A stretch of DNA of 13,578 bases from Candidatus Poseidoniales archaeon. GTDB lineage: Archaea > Thermoplasmatota > Poseidoniia > Poseidoniales > Poseidoniaceae. Location: contig QQSA01000002.1 of the NCBI GenBank assembly GCA_003602535.1, forward strand, positions 16,540 through 30,117, written 5' to 3'. Both the position numbers and the translations under genes were made by a program. The notes under the pieces are model-generated. The model was given only the letters and a program-made list of their open reading frames with translations. It had not been told where the DNA came from and did not search any database. Every line of letters begins with the position of its first letter. Position 1 is the stretch's first letter. Shown in pieces: positions 1 through 8,317 of the stretch.

Positions 1-669
1 ATTGTTGAGGGAAGAAACGATGTCCGTAATCTATTGAACTTCGGTATCAAGAATGCTATCTCTTGTGATGGAGCAGGGACGATTAAGCAAGAATTAATCG
101 ATTTGGCTGCAACCAAAGAAAACGTAATCTTGGCAATAGATGGAGATCGTGGAGGAGAAATGTTATTCCGCCAATTAAATGAAACAATGAAGATCGATTT
201 TGTTGCGCAAGCACCGGTTGGACAAGAGTGGGAATTACTTCCTCAAAAGACAGCAACTAAGTGTCTTTCTCAGAAGATGGAAGCTGCAAAATTTGCAGCA
301 AAACTTCCTGAGGATGAACCTAGCGAGGATGCAGACGCATGGCTTGAAGACGATTCATCGGAAGAAGCAGCAGAAGCACCAGCAGAAGTCCACGAATATT
401 TTGATCACATTGCTGATTTGAAAGCAAACAATGCAGTTTTCGTCAATGTAGACGGATCAATTTCAGATGCAGTTGGCCCTTCCAAGCTTGCAGCAGCAGC
501 AGAAGATGCCGACGGAGCAGTCGCAATTGTATTCAATGGCGCTGTAAGTGATAGAATTCTAGACATCGCATCAGAAGCAGCAATTGAAACAGTTGTGGGG
601 ACCAAAGAAGGCAAGGGCTTCGCAGCTAGGGACGATGTAACTGCTTGGTTGACAGATAAGCATGCTTGA
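1..669 (+). CDS. dnaG: DNA primase DnaG, archaeal type, C-terminal part (5' truncated by window edge)
   Basis: The reading frame is open from base 1, so the N-terminus lies outside the window; 222 residues are visible. They begin inside the TOPRIM domain: IVEGRNDV supplies the conserved metal-binding Glu (visible residue 3), and AIDGDRGGE supplies the DxD pair (D47, D49). An acidic, Ala/Glu-rich linker (about 92-123) follows, then a small alpha/beta C-terminal domain containing AVVF-type and VVGTKEG-type strands, as in archaeal DnaG. Archaeal DnaG is a TOPRIM-fold protein; besides possible primase activity it is known in several archaea as an exosome subunit (RNA degradation), so the role may be RNA processing rather than replication. 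The next gene lies 49 bp downstream on the same strand with no obvious promoter between them, so co-transcription is possible. Family assignment is strong; which of the two roles applies cannot be told from sequence. Confidence 0.9.
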   Translation: MVEGRNDVRNLLNFGIKNAISCDGAGTIKQELIDLAATKENVILAIDGDRGGEMLFRQLNETMKIDFVAQAPVGQEWELLPQKTATKCLSQKMEAAKFAAKLPEDEPSEDADAWLEDDSSEEAAEAPAEVHEYFDHIADLKANNAVFVNVDGSISDAVGPSKLAAAAEDADGAVAIVFNGAVSDRILDIASEAAIETVVGTKEGKGFAARDDVTAWLTDKHA

Positions 670-718
670 TTATCTAACAAGGTGAAGATTCATCAGTATT
701 CAGCATTCATCGCACCTT

Positions 719-2737
719 ATGGGCGACGAAATGCCATCTGTAGCAGCGCCAGCGCCACGAGTCACAATCAATAGAAACCCCGGTGCTCAACTAGCGCTTG
801 CGTTGACCGTTTTCGCCTTGGTTTTAGCATCAAATTCAATAATCAACCAATCATGGTTGAATTATTCAGATTCTGGAGATAACTCCATCGAATACGATTA
901 TGGTTTGACTGACATAAATGTGGAAATCTGTGAAGGCAGTAACTGTGAAACAGAACAAGAGACTTATTCAGATTTATACGATGATTGTAAAGATTCTAAA
1001 GATGATGAGATCGAAGAATACTGTTCTGAAGTTAAGGACTTCCATAATGCAGGATATTTGGCGACAGTATTCCTGATAATCGGTAGTGTGGCATTATTCG
1101 CTGCGACAATATTACAGGTCTTTTCGATGCTTGGTAAACTTAGAAGACTTCCGAATTTAATTTCTTCACTTAGCGGCATATTTGTAGGGACATCTGTTTT
1201 AGTTTGGTATCTGATTATACCTGATATCGACTTAGATTTAGAATTAGGACAAGGAGTTTGGATGGCACTATCTGCTTCCTTAGCAGGCTTGATTGCAGGG
1301 TTCAGCGGAACTATACAGTCTTGGATTGACGGACCCCCTAGGATGAGGGCTAATGGGGTGAGGTCTGGCTCTGGAATGAATGAATTCGTTTTGAAAGAAT
1401 CATCTTGTGGCAACCATACTTTGTCAATTCTTGCAGATTCAGATTTGATTAGAGTTGTTCGTATTGATAGAATTGGAGCATCATCTTCAGTTAAGGATAT
1501 TTTAGCCACACGCCGTGACTCATACACCGGTTTTTCACACCAAAGAATGGATTGGTTGGACGACTTTAAGGGCCTTTGGTGGGTACTTAGTGGTGCGACC
1601 TTCATCTCATCATTTATGATTAGTTTACTATTTTTGATCCCCCTCGCGATTTTTGCAACACTAGCTCTTTTACAACTGATGGATCCTGAGAGATTTGTTT
1701 TATCCACTAATTCAGGAAATCATCCATTTTACATTAATCGCTGGCGCTCAAATCGCGAGTTAACTAATCTTTCAATGGATTTAGTTGATGATGCTATGAT
1801 AGCGGTCTTACGAGGTGAGGAATTAGACACTAGCGCATTAGACGCCAGAGCAGATTTAATCGCAGAGAGGTTTAGTGCTGAGCAAGAATCAATGCGCGCT
1901 AAAGAATTAGCAGAAGCCGAAGAGAAATTGGCACGTGCAGAATCTGTAAATCAAATGCCAGTCCAGCCACAAGTCCAAGACACATTCATCCCGATGCAAG
2001 ATCCAGCGACTATGCAACAAGTTGCTCCATCAATGACAAACGAACCTATGATGGCACCTGAGGATTTGACAACAGTTCACTCTGAATCTGTGGTCAGCGA
2101 GGAAAATTCAATGCCACCTCAGGATGAACAAAAACCGGCAGAAATAATGCAAGAGGGCAAACAATCCGAAGATATGGTGGCACCTGCCGAAGAAACTCCA
2201 GAACCAATGGAAGAAGTTCCAGAGCCGGTGGAAGAAGCCCCGACAACAGAGCAAGTTGTTACTATTCCTGAACCCCCTGCCTTACCTCCATCTCCGCCCC
2301 CACAGGGCCCTCCTCCTGGAATGGGCATGCCTACTCCCCCGTCTGGTATGATGCCAGGAAACCCTCCCCCGGGAATGGGTATGCCGGCTCCTCCGTCTGG
2401 TATGATGCCAGGAAATCCCCCTCCTGGAATGGGTATGCCAAATCCTCCAGGAATGAGCCCCTATCCGACCTCGCCACCGCCACAAAACCCGCCCCCTGGA
2501 ATGGGTATGCCGCCTCCGCCGGGAATGAACCCCTATCCGACCTCGCCACCGCCACAAAACCCACAGCCTGGAATGGGAATGCCGGTGCCGCCACCTGGAA
2601 TGATGCCAGGAATGCCCCCTCCGCCGGGGATGATGGGCAATGCAAACCCGCCACCAGTATTGGTGCAAGCTGCTCCGAGAGAGGACAATTTATCCGACGA
2701 TGAGAAAGACGATCTCCTTGGGGATTTAAGCGCTTAA
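719..2737 (+). CDS. Multi-pass membrane protein with acidic and Pro/Gly/Met-repeat C-terminal tail, function unknown
   Basis: 672 residues. I do not recognise a named family. Hydrophobic segments: TM1 about 23-42; an acidic loop (43-110) with four cysteines (C71, C76, C90, C102), plausibly two disulfides on the outside; TM2 112-136; TM3 148-168; TM4 180-200; a 285-320 hydrophobic stretch that may be a hairpin of two helices. Polar segments at 222-266 and 322-365 (beta-rich looking, with NHPFYINRWR) flank that hairpin and could form one cytoplasmic domain. A charged helix (372-408) leads to an acidic stretch (460-515, PEPMEEVPEPVEEAP-like) and a Pro/Gly/Met repeat tail (518-646), ending in a short acidic peptide. 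ATG 719 is the first standard start after an in-frame stop at 683; ATG 731 is an alternative. A GGTGA at 681-685 is too far away to serve as its ribosome site. The tail suggests a flexible adaptor binding partner proteins at the membrane (inference). It probably follows dnaG in one transcript. Confidence 0.85.
   Translation: MGDEMPSVAAPAPRVTINRNPGAQLALALTVFALVLASNSIINQSWLNYSDSGDNSIEYDYGLTDINVEICEGSNCETEQETYSDLYDDCKDSKDDEIEEYCSEVKDFHNAGYLATVFLIIGSVALFAATILQVFSMLGKLRRLPNLISSLSGIFVGTSVLVWYLIIPDIDLDLELGQGVWMALSASLAGLIAGFSGTIQSWIDGPPRMRANGVRSGSGMNEFVLKESSCGNHTLSILADSDLIRVVRIDRIGASSSVKDILATRRDSYTGFSHQRMDWLDDFKGLWWVLSGATFISSFMISLLFLIPLAIFATLALLQLMDPERFVLSTNSGNHPFYINRWRSNRELTNLSMDLVDDAMIAVLRGEELDTSALDARADLIAERFSAEQESMRAKELAEAEEKLARAESVNQMPVQPQVQDTFIPMQDPATMQQVAPSMTNEPMMAPEDLTTVHSESVVSEENSMPPQDEQKPAEIMQEGKQSEDMVAPAEETPEPMEEVPEPVEEAPTTEQVVTIPEPPALPPSPPPQGPPPGMGMPTPPSGMMPGNPPPGMGMPAPPSGMMPGNPPPGMGMPNPPGMSPYPTSPPPQNPPPGMGMPPPPGMNPYPTSPPPQNPQPGMGMPVPPPGMMPGMPPPPGMMGNANPPPVLVQAAPREDNLSDDEKDDLLGDLSA
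2309..2640 (+). repeat. In-frame repeat array encoding PPPGMGMP-type units
   Basis: Inside the membrane-protein gene, residues 531-640. Units read by eye: two of 18 residues (2309-2362 and 2363-2416), both built as PPPGMGMPxPPSGMMPGN; two of 24 residues (2417-2488 and 2489-2560), both ending PYPTSPPPQN; then a degenerate copy from 2561. Each unit starts with the same P-P/Q-P-G-M-G-M-P core. The 18-residue pair and the 24-residue pair are each nearly identical at DNA level, which points to recent in-frame duplication of 54 and 72 bp rather than old conservation. The peptide is low in hydrophobic aliphatics and should be disordered, with polyproline-like segments. Confidence 0.85.
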
Positions 2738-5350
2738 TCAACGAACGCCGCCAGAACTAGCTAACATAATTCTGCGTTTTAGCACCTTGACTTCATTGGT
2801 TAATCCATCTAAGTCATCGGGAGGCGGTAAATTGTATTCATCTAATTCGAGAGGAACCGGAGTTCCAGGCCCAGGGATTCTTTCCAAAGCAATTCCTAAT
2901 GCAGCGGCGTCTTCAATTAAAACACCGCTTGAACCATTATGGCGTGCTTCAAGTCTAGTGCGAGTCCATTTTGACAAAATCCCGGCTAATTCTGTTAGTG
3001 TTTGAATTAGAGTAAATCTGGCGGCATCGTCTTCATCGCCCTTCATCATCAACCTTAATGAAAGACGTAGGAGTCTGTCAAGCCTCATGTCTCTGGGCTC
3101 AACTCCTACATGCGATGCAATGATTCTCCTAACGGCAGAAAAATCACCATTATCGCTTAACATATCAGCATCTTTTTCCAAACCTAGTGCTCTGAGTAGA
3201 TCTACAATAACGCTTGAATCAATACTAGAATCATTTTGAGAATTTTCTAAATCCGGCACTTCTCTCTTTTCTGGTTTCTCAAGTTCTTCATCTGTCTCAG
3301 AAATAATTGTCACATCCATTTCCTCAACTTCTGTGACATTATTGGGATGAGAAATTTCGTCAACAACTTCTTCAGAATCTTGCTGTTCTTTTTGATCATC
3401 GATTACCGGTTCAGTTTCATTTTCGAAATTGATTAAATCGACTTCTTCTTCAGATTGCATTTCCTCGAGAATGGCTTCCATAGTATCTTCGACATTGTTC
3501 TGAGGCACCGGCATTAACACCGGTCTAGAACGCTTTTGCGGCCTCCATGGAATGAAATTAAAATCCTTATCAACCACTTTTCTTCGAGATAAATCCATCA
3601 TTAATTGAGGTATACTAGCGGCTAATGAATCCAACCTATCTGGGCGCGAAAGATCCATGTTAACCGCAACTGACATCTCGGGGTCTCTAGTCCAATCTAA
3701 TGCCGAAATACGCCGCCTCAACTGCTCGTGTTTAGCTACAGCGTTTCTGATAGCAGTGATCCGCAATGCCAGACTCATAGGATCCTCAGCTAGCAATTCT
3801 TCCATTACATCTACCGAAAATCCATTTTGATACCAAGTCTCGATTTCTTCTTTCATCCGTTCCTCTAATCTGTCTAAAGGAATCCCGGAACTACGTCTAT
3901 TGATTCGGGCGTCAGAGACCAATTGCTCGAATTCAGATAATGAAAGTGAAGATGTTGCAAGGTCTTCAACCAACCCCCTTCTAATCAACTCCATCCATTC
4001 TTGTTCTAACATTGAGCGGTGTCTAGCGCCTCTTCGTGCGCGAGTGTCAATGAAATCAACCATTTCTTCTAGTATATTGTTATCGAGTTCGAACTCTCTC
4101 AATATTGCAATCCGCCGAATATTTTCCTCGTCCCCTTCTATTGAAGTGTCGAGTGCCAATAACGAATCAACCAAACTAGATGCAGATTCATATTTCTCTT
4201 CATCGCGTTTCAACCAAGAGACCGCACTACGCGGTTCTTCAGCGACCCTAGAGCGCCATACATCCATAGCAAAGCCTCTATCTTCCCAAGAATTGATTAT
4301 CTGCATGCCTTCTAACTCTAATTCTTTCCACTCTTGATCTAATGCATCTACTAAGTCTACGAATTCTTCAGTTAAATTTAGATGGCCTGCTAATTCGGAA
4401 TTGCCACATTTATCTGGCCATAATGTTTCGAAATCTCTCCACCGTTCAAGGGCGCGCAGATGTATATCTACAACTCTCTCAATTTCAGGAAGCCCTGCTT
4501 CCCAATCTAGTAGATCTTGAGGGGCTATGTCGTTGCCTTCGGGAAAAATGATCCCCTGTATTTTCCACTCGTCAACCATATCGGTAATTGATTTTAATCG
4601 GCCAGATAAATTCTCAATAATGGCATCGACTTCTGAAGTAATATCGTCTCCTTTTTTGGTCAGAAGTCGTTCAGCCAATTCCTCATCAAACGGCCGTATT
4701 TCTTTCTCAATCCTGAGCCGATTAGTTCTAGCCGTGTCGGCTCGAGATTGTAGCGATGCTAGATGGTCTAATGCGTCACTAATTTTCATCTTACGGGCAT
4801 CAGATGCATCTATTCCCTCATCATTCAGGAGGCCAATCATCTCATCGACAATATTCCGCCGCCTCTTCTCATCATTTTCAATCTCATCCAGCATTGAAGA
4901 AATTAATTGTTCACTACTGACATCATCAAATAAAATTAACAAAGGTTGACATGCAGAAAACGACGAAGGATCTAATGCGTTTAGACGCCTCACAATCGCA
5001 CTCAAGTTTGACCTCTTACCTCTCTCAGACCACCGTTCTTCTGCTTTGTGAACGTAAGGTTCCCAAGGCCTATTCAAACTAGCATCGGCATTCCATTTCT
5101 CAAGAAGCTTGTCGGTATTTGAAACATCATCTAATTCGTTTAACCATCGCCCCTTTTTATCTCGCGGCATTGAAGAATCGATAACTCTCCTTCTAAGCAA
5201 GCGATTACGCGAAACCATTGCATCGAATTCAATTAGCAGCTGACTGGCTAATTCAGGCTCGGCTCGCAGAGAATTTCTAAATGAGGAGACATCGAAACCT
5301 TCGTGGGACCACGCCTCAAGGCGCTCATTCCACCAGTGGATGCCGTCCAT
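2738..5350 (-). CDS. Large helical repeat protein with Trp-x3-Gly-Phe motifs, function unknown
   Basis: 870 residues with no signal peptide or membrane segment, so probably cytoplasmic. I do not recognise a named family. Residues 1-600 are almost all predicted helix, rich in Glu, Arg and Leu, and contain a recurring motif in which a Trp is followed three or more residues later by Gly and a hydrophobic residue, then a roughly 40-residue helical hairpin: W14-G18-F19, W262-G266-I267, W355-G359-F360, W506-G510-F511, and a looser copy at W452-G459. The first and last full copies also share E/D-P at +18 and an LRRRI/V ending. Residues 601-617 form a basic, Pro-rich hinge; 619-710 are a very acidic disordered linker; 711-870 form a separate helical C-terminal domain. 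GGTGAGGT just before the ATG (spacing about 2-5 nt) is one of the few Shine-Dalgarno-like sites here and supports this start. Its stop abuts the stop of the convergent membrane-protein gene. A scaffold or partner-binding role is only inference. Confidence 0.85.
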   Translation of the reverse strand: MDGIHWWNERLEAWSHEGFDVSSFRNSLRAEPELASQLLIEFDAMVSRNRLLRRRVIDSSMPRDKKGRWLNELDDVSNTDKLLEKWNADASLNRPWEPYVHKAEERWSERGKRSNLSAIVRRLNALDPSSFSACQPLLILFDDVSSEQLISSMLDEIENDEKRRRNIVDEMIGLLNDEGIDASDARKMKISDALDHLASLQSRADTARTNRLRIEKEIRPFDEELAERLLTKKGDDITSEVDAIIENLSGRLKSITDMVDEWKIQGIIFPEGNDIAPQDLLDWEAGLPEIERVVDIHLRALERWRDFETLWPDKCGNSELAGHLNLTEEFVDLVDALDQEWKELELEGMQIINSWEDRGFAMDVWRSRVAEEPRSAVSWLKRDEEKYESASSLVDSLLALDTSIEGDEENIRRIAILREFELDNNILEEMVDFIDTRARRGARHRSMLEQEWMELIRRGLVEDLATSSLSLSEFEQLVSDARINRRSSGIPLDRLEERMKEEIETWYQNGFSVDVMEELLAEDPMSLALRITAIRNAVAKHEQLRRRISALDWTRDPEMSVAVNMDLSRPDRLDSLAASIPQLMMDLSRRKVVDKDFNFIPWRPQKRSRPVLMPVPQNNVEDTMEAILEEMQSEEEVDLINFENETEPVIDDQKEQQDSEEVVDEISHPNNVTEVEEMDVTIISETDEELEKPEKREVPDLENSQNDSSIDSSVIVDLLRALGLEKDADMLSDNGDFSAVRRIIASHVGVEPRDMRLDRLLRLSLRLMMKGDEDDAARFTLIQTLTELAGILSKWTRTRLEARHNGSSGVLIEDAAALGIALERIPGPGTPVPLELDEYNLPPPDDLDGLTNEVKVLKRRIMLASSGGVR
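3221..3496 (-). other. Acidic disordered linker within the 870-residue protein
   Basis: Codes for residues 619-710: dense in Glu and Asp, with few aromatics and little repeat order. It separates the Trp-motif helical array from the C-terminal helical domain (711-870) and marks the most useful domain boundary in this gene. Composition is seen directly; disorder is inferred. Confidence 0.7.
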
Positions 5351-5514
5351 TTACCTCACCCTGCAACCCCACTGGTTGGTGTAGGCGTTTGAACTTACCT
5401 TAATTGAATGACAAAGACGATACTTTCGGCGGTTTAGATAGGGTCGCGGAAACGACCTCTCGCGTGCGAGTCGCGTCGGAGAGCATATAGTCTCAACAAA
5501 ATGGCTGGCCGTTG
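5351..5514. promoter_or_regulatory. Divergent promoter region between the helical repeat gene (-) and the TPR gene (+)
   Basis: 164 bases separate the two start codons. For the plus gene, a TATA-like CATATA at 5484-5489 is centred about 28 nt before ATG 5515, which fits a leaderless transcript. For the minus gene, an AT-rich box (AATTAA on the minus strand, about 5401-5406) would give a short leader carrying the GGTGAGGT ribosome site. Between them lie an inverted repeat GGTCG-6-CGACC (5443-5458) and a direct GTCGCG pair (5444-5449, 5470-5475) in locally GC-rich DNA. These are candidate regulator sites; no factor can be named. Confidence 0.45.
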
Positions 5515-7758
5515 ATGGACCCGATCACCGTCTCGATGGGACTCGGTTTGTTTGCAGCAGGAGGGGGTTTGGGCTGGTGGCTCACAAAAACCCACGAATC
5601 GCTGGACGGACTGGGCGATGGCATGATCCTCCTGCAGGAAGCGCAGGCGTCCTCCTCAGCCATGACTGGTAAGAGGCTGGATGGACTAGAAACAAGCATT
5701 CAACGCCTAGTAGCAGGCCTTGATGGCGTAAGAGCCGCCCATCCAGAATTGGATGGAACAATTCTTGCACACGAAGCTCTACAAGGACACGGCGAAGCTA
5801 TTGTTGCACTAGAAACACTTGTTGCAGGAATTTCATTAGACGCCGATCACGAAACTAGTCCATTGTTGGCGCCAGGTCCTGCAAGACTTGCAGTATCTTT
5901 ACTCGAAACAATCGACGAGATGGAATATCTTTCAGCACCCGACTCTCGCCGTATCGCTCTAATCGCATTAGAAAGCGGTAGAGTTTCCCGGGCAAGAGAA
6001 CTCTTGTTGCAGTCGCATGCATCAGTACCTGGTGACGACATAACATTGCGAGTTCTTGAACATACAGCCAAATTATCTGGCGACGTTTACGATCGCCGCC
6101 GTTGGCTAGAAGAACGTCTTTCTTTGAACCCAGACAATCCTGAGTTGCTACGAGCACATGCCCATCTGCTTGCAACAATGGGAGATGAAGATGCCCACAA
6201 GGACATCATGCGTCTGGAAGCCCTAGGGGTCGACACACCTGCGGACCGCTCATTGTTATCCGGACTCCGCCAACGCGCCGGAGCCCGTTCTGAAGCACTC
6301 GAGGCTATCGAAAGCGCCCTAGAAGAAGACCCAAGTCGGTCTGACGATTGGTGCGCTAGAGGAGAAATCCTATTCGCTCTTGATGAAAAGGGCAAAGCGT
6401 TGGAAAGTGTTGACAAATGCTTAGAATTAGATCGGCAAAACGGAATGGCATGGGCCATCCGTGCCAAAGTTCTTTCAGAAAGCCACGGGCGTTCTTCTGA
6501 AGCCTTGAAGGCAGCAATTCACGCCGTTGCCTTAGATGCCGGTGGAACTGAATTAGTTATGCTGAAGTCCGATTTACTAGAAGCAAGCGGAGAGCAAGTA
6601 AAGTCAGACGAATCTCTTGAAAAGAGTTTAGCAAAACACTCCACTGACGGACACCTTCGGGCTGCAATAGCAAGCCGCCGCTTATTACAAGGCCGACATA
6701 CAGAAGCATGGGATGTACTAAGCTCAGCGCCAGAAGGAGTTTCACATCCCGACCTTTACGTAGTTGAAGGAAGAATGCATCTTGCAAATGCAGACAGACT
6801 TCGTGATGGCACAGGAGACACAGATCAGACCTTGCTTGTAGACGCTTCCAAATCATTCGAGGCTGCTTTAGAACTCGATAGAGAATCGGGCATTGCTTGG
6901 CTTGGACTCGCCCGAGTTCAGAGATTGCTAGGTAAGGGAGATGAAGCTACAGAGACTTTGACCAGAGCACGCAGACTCCTTCCGGATGAAGATCCAAGTG
7001 CGGCTGCGGAATCTGCATTACTATGTCTCGATAAAGGAGATTTAGAGGGAGCTACACAACATATCGATGCAGCATCCATACGCGGGGACGGGGCAATAGT
7101 TTCCTATGTTCGCGGCAATATTGCGGCAAACCAAGGTCACCTAAATGCAGCGTTATCGTACTTTAATGAAGCAATAGAAACAGATCCAACACATGTTCGT
7201 GCACGCTTGAATAGAGCGAGTATTCACATGGCAAGTGGGAACGCTCAAGGGGCATTAGATGATTCAAATGTGCTTTTGGAATTAGCGCCCGAACTTGCAT
7301 TGGCAAAGCTACGTAGGGCAGAGGCCAATATGATGTTATCAAATTGGAATGAAGCTAAAACCGATCTGGAACAAATCGTTGAAGATGCACCACATCATTA
7401 TCATGGCCTTACCCAACTTGCAGCATGTTACATTTCGATGGAACGGCCAGAGAAGGCAGAGGCTCCATTAAACGAAGCACTTCGCTTAGCACCAGATCAT
7501 ACCGATGCGTGGCATCAAAGGGGACTACTGTACCTTGATTGGGGACGCGAAGAAGCAGCACTCAATGACTTTGAGGCAGCAGTACGCTGTGATGGCAACC
7601 ACCTAGATGCAAGATTACACATAGCCGCAATTCACCATGAAGCAGGAAGATTTGTTGAAGCATCGGGCGCATGGAAGGGCGTTTTGGCAATTGAACCAGA
7701 TCACGCCGTAGCCCGCCGTCGCCGAGAAGAATGCGACATGGCTTTAGCCACAATCTGA
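5515..7758 (+). CDS. Membrane-anchored tetratricopeptide repeat (TPR) protein
   Basis: 747 residues from ATG 5515; the adjacent TTG at 5512 would add one residue, and the ATG is preferred because a TATA-like box sits about 28 nt upstream. Residues 4-24 (glycine-rich, ending GWWLT) form a single N-terminal membrane anchor or uncleaved signal. Residues 30-150 are helical without a clear repeat. TPR-like units start near 155 and are clear around 275-342 and 458-490. Six consecutive canonical 34-residue repeats run 527-560, 561-594, 595-628, 629-662, 663-696 and 697-730, with the usual W/L-G-Y-A-F-A-P pattern ending in APDH- or EPDH-like turns. TPR arrays bind partner peptides and assemble complexes; nothing here identifies the partner. 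A thioredoxin-fold gene follows 25 bp downstream on the same strand, but it may have its own promoter. Family call is strong, biological role unknown. Confidence 0.92.
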   Translation: MDPITVSMGLGLFAAGGGLGWWLTKTHESLDGLGDGMILLQEAQASSSAMTGKRLDGLETSIQRLVAGLDGVRAAHPELDGTILAHEALQGHGEAIVALETLVAGISLDADHETSPLLAPGPARLAVSLLETIDEMEYLSAPDSRRIALIALESGRVSRARELLLQSHASVPGDDITLRVLEHTAKLSGDVYDRRRWLEERLSLNPDNPELLRAHAHLLATMGDEDAHKDIMRLEALGVDTPADRSLLSGLRQRAGARSEALEAIESALEEDPSRSDDWCARGEILFALDEKGKALESVDKCLELDRQNGMAWAIRAKVLSESHGRSSEALKAAIHAVALDAGGTELVMLKSDLLEASGEQVKSDESLEKSLAKHSTDGHLRAAIASRRLLQGRHTEAWDVLSSAPEGVSHPDLYVVEGRMHLANADRLRDGTGDTDQTLLVDASKSFEAALELDRESGIAWLGLARVQRLLGKGDEATETLTRARRLLPDEDPSAAAESALLCLDKGDLEGATQHIDAASIRGDGAIVSYVRGNIAANQGHLNAALSYFNEAIETDPTHVRARLNRASIHMASGNAQGALDDSNVLLELAPELALAKLRRAEANMMLSNWNEAKTDLEQIVEDAPHHYHGLTQLAACYISMERPEKAEAPLNEALRLAPDHTDAWHQRGLLYLDWGREEAALNDFEAAVRCDGNHLDARLHIAAIHHEAGRFVEASGAWKGVLAIEPDHAVARRRREECDMALATI

Positions 7759-7783
7759 TATGCAATAACCAATACGGATTGAC

Positions 7784-8317
7784 ATGGGATACGAACCTGG
7801 CGATGTAGTAAGCGGCTTCAGTTTAGCAAATGCTAATGGAGGCGGAGAAGTAACACTCGATGAAGTAATGACAGAAATGGGCGCAGTTGTATTGTTTGAA
7901 TGCAATCACTGCCCATATGTTGTTGGAAGTATAAACAGAATAAACAAAGCTGCTGCAAAAGCTGCAGAACTCGGAATGGGCTTTGTAGGAATTAATTCCA
8001 ATGATGCAAGCGTGTATGCAGAAGACTCGTTTGAGAATATGGAGAAGCGTGCGGACAAAGGCATGCCTTACCCTTACCTGTATGATGAAACCCAAGAAGT
8101 TGCATTAGCATGGGGTGCGAAGAGAACCCCAGAATTTTACCTTCTAAATGGAGAGGGAATGGTTGTTTATCGAGGGCGATTAGACAACTCACCACGCAAC
8201 GCAATGGAAGCAACAACTCGAGATTTGGCAGACGCAATGGATTCGCTTTCAATGGGAGACATGCCTCCAGTAAACCGCACCGAATCGATCGGTTGTAGCG
8301 TGAAGTGGAAACTATGA
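7784..8317 (+). CDS. Thioredoxin-fold (redoxin/AhpC-TSA-like) protein with CNHC active site
   Basis: 177 residues, close to usual length for this thioredoxin-like family. The redox motif is C40-N-H-C43 followed by P-Y-V, directly after a hydrophobic strand (AVVLFE). Downstream landmarks typical of the family are GINSNDASVYAEDSFENM, a YPYLYDETQ segment, the cis-Pro region KRTPEFYLL (a TP pair before the strand), VYRGRLDNS, and a C-terminal SIGCSVKWK with a third cysteine, C171. No signal peptide, so it should act in the cytoplasm as a thiol-disulfide oxidoreductase or peroxide-related redoxin; the substrate is unknown. Its last codons overlap the start of the VOC gene by ATGA (8314-8317), so the two are translationally coupled. 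A weak TATA-like GATATG about 25 nt before the ATG suggests a separate promoter from the TPR gene. Confidence 0.88.
   Translation: MGYEPGDVVSGFSLANANGGGEVTLDEVMTEMGAVVLFECNHCPYVVGSINRINKAAAKAAELGMGFVGINSNDASVYAEDSFENMEKRADKGMPYPYLYDETQEVALAWGAKRTPEFYLLNGEGMVVYRGRLDNSPRNAMEATTRDLADAMDSLSMGDMPPVNRTESIGCSVKWKL

Noticed and set aside
964..1707. 247-residue antisense frame inside the membrane-protein gene
   Set aside because: The sense frame has clear membrane helices and a coherent architecture; the antisense frame has no start signal or recognisable domain.
2309..2640. Interpretation of the tandem repeat as a CRISPR or intergenic satellite
   Set aside because: The units are adjacent, codon-phased (54 and 72 bp) and lie wholly within an open frame; there are no unique spacers.
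2282..2668. Long antisense frames rich in His/Arg/Trp opposite the proline-rich repeats
   Set aside because: They are shadows of the Pro/Gly/Met repeat; their low-complexity composition simply mirrors the repeated codons of the sense gene.
5501..5515. Four-codon ORF (MAGR, then stop) whose TGA overlaps the TPR gene's ATG
   Set aside because: It is too short to test, lacks a ribosome site, and would lie upstream of the expected transcription start of a leaderless message.
8305..8313. GTG at 8305 as start of the VOC protein
   Set aside because: ATG 8314 gives the ATGA overlap with the preceding stop codon and starts right at the conserved cysteine motif; the three extra residues add nothing.
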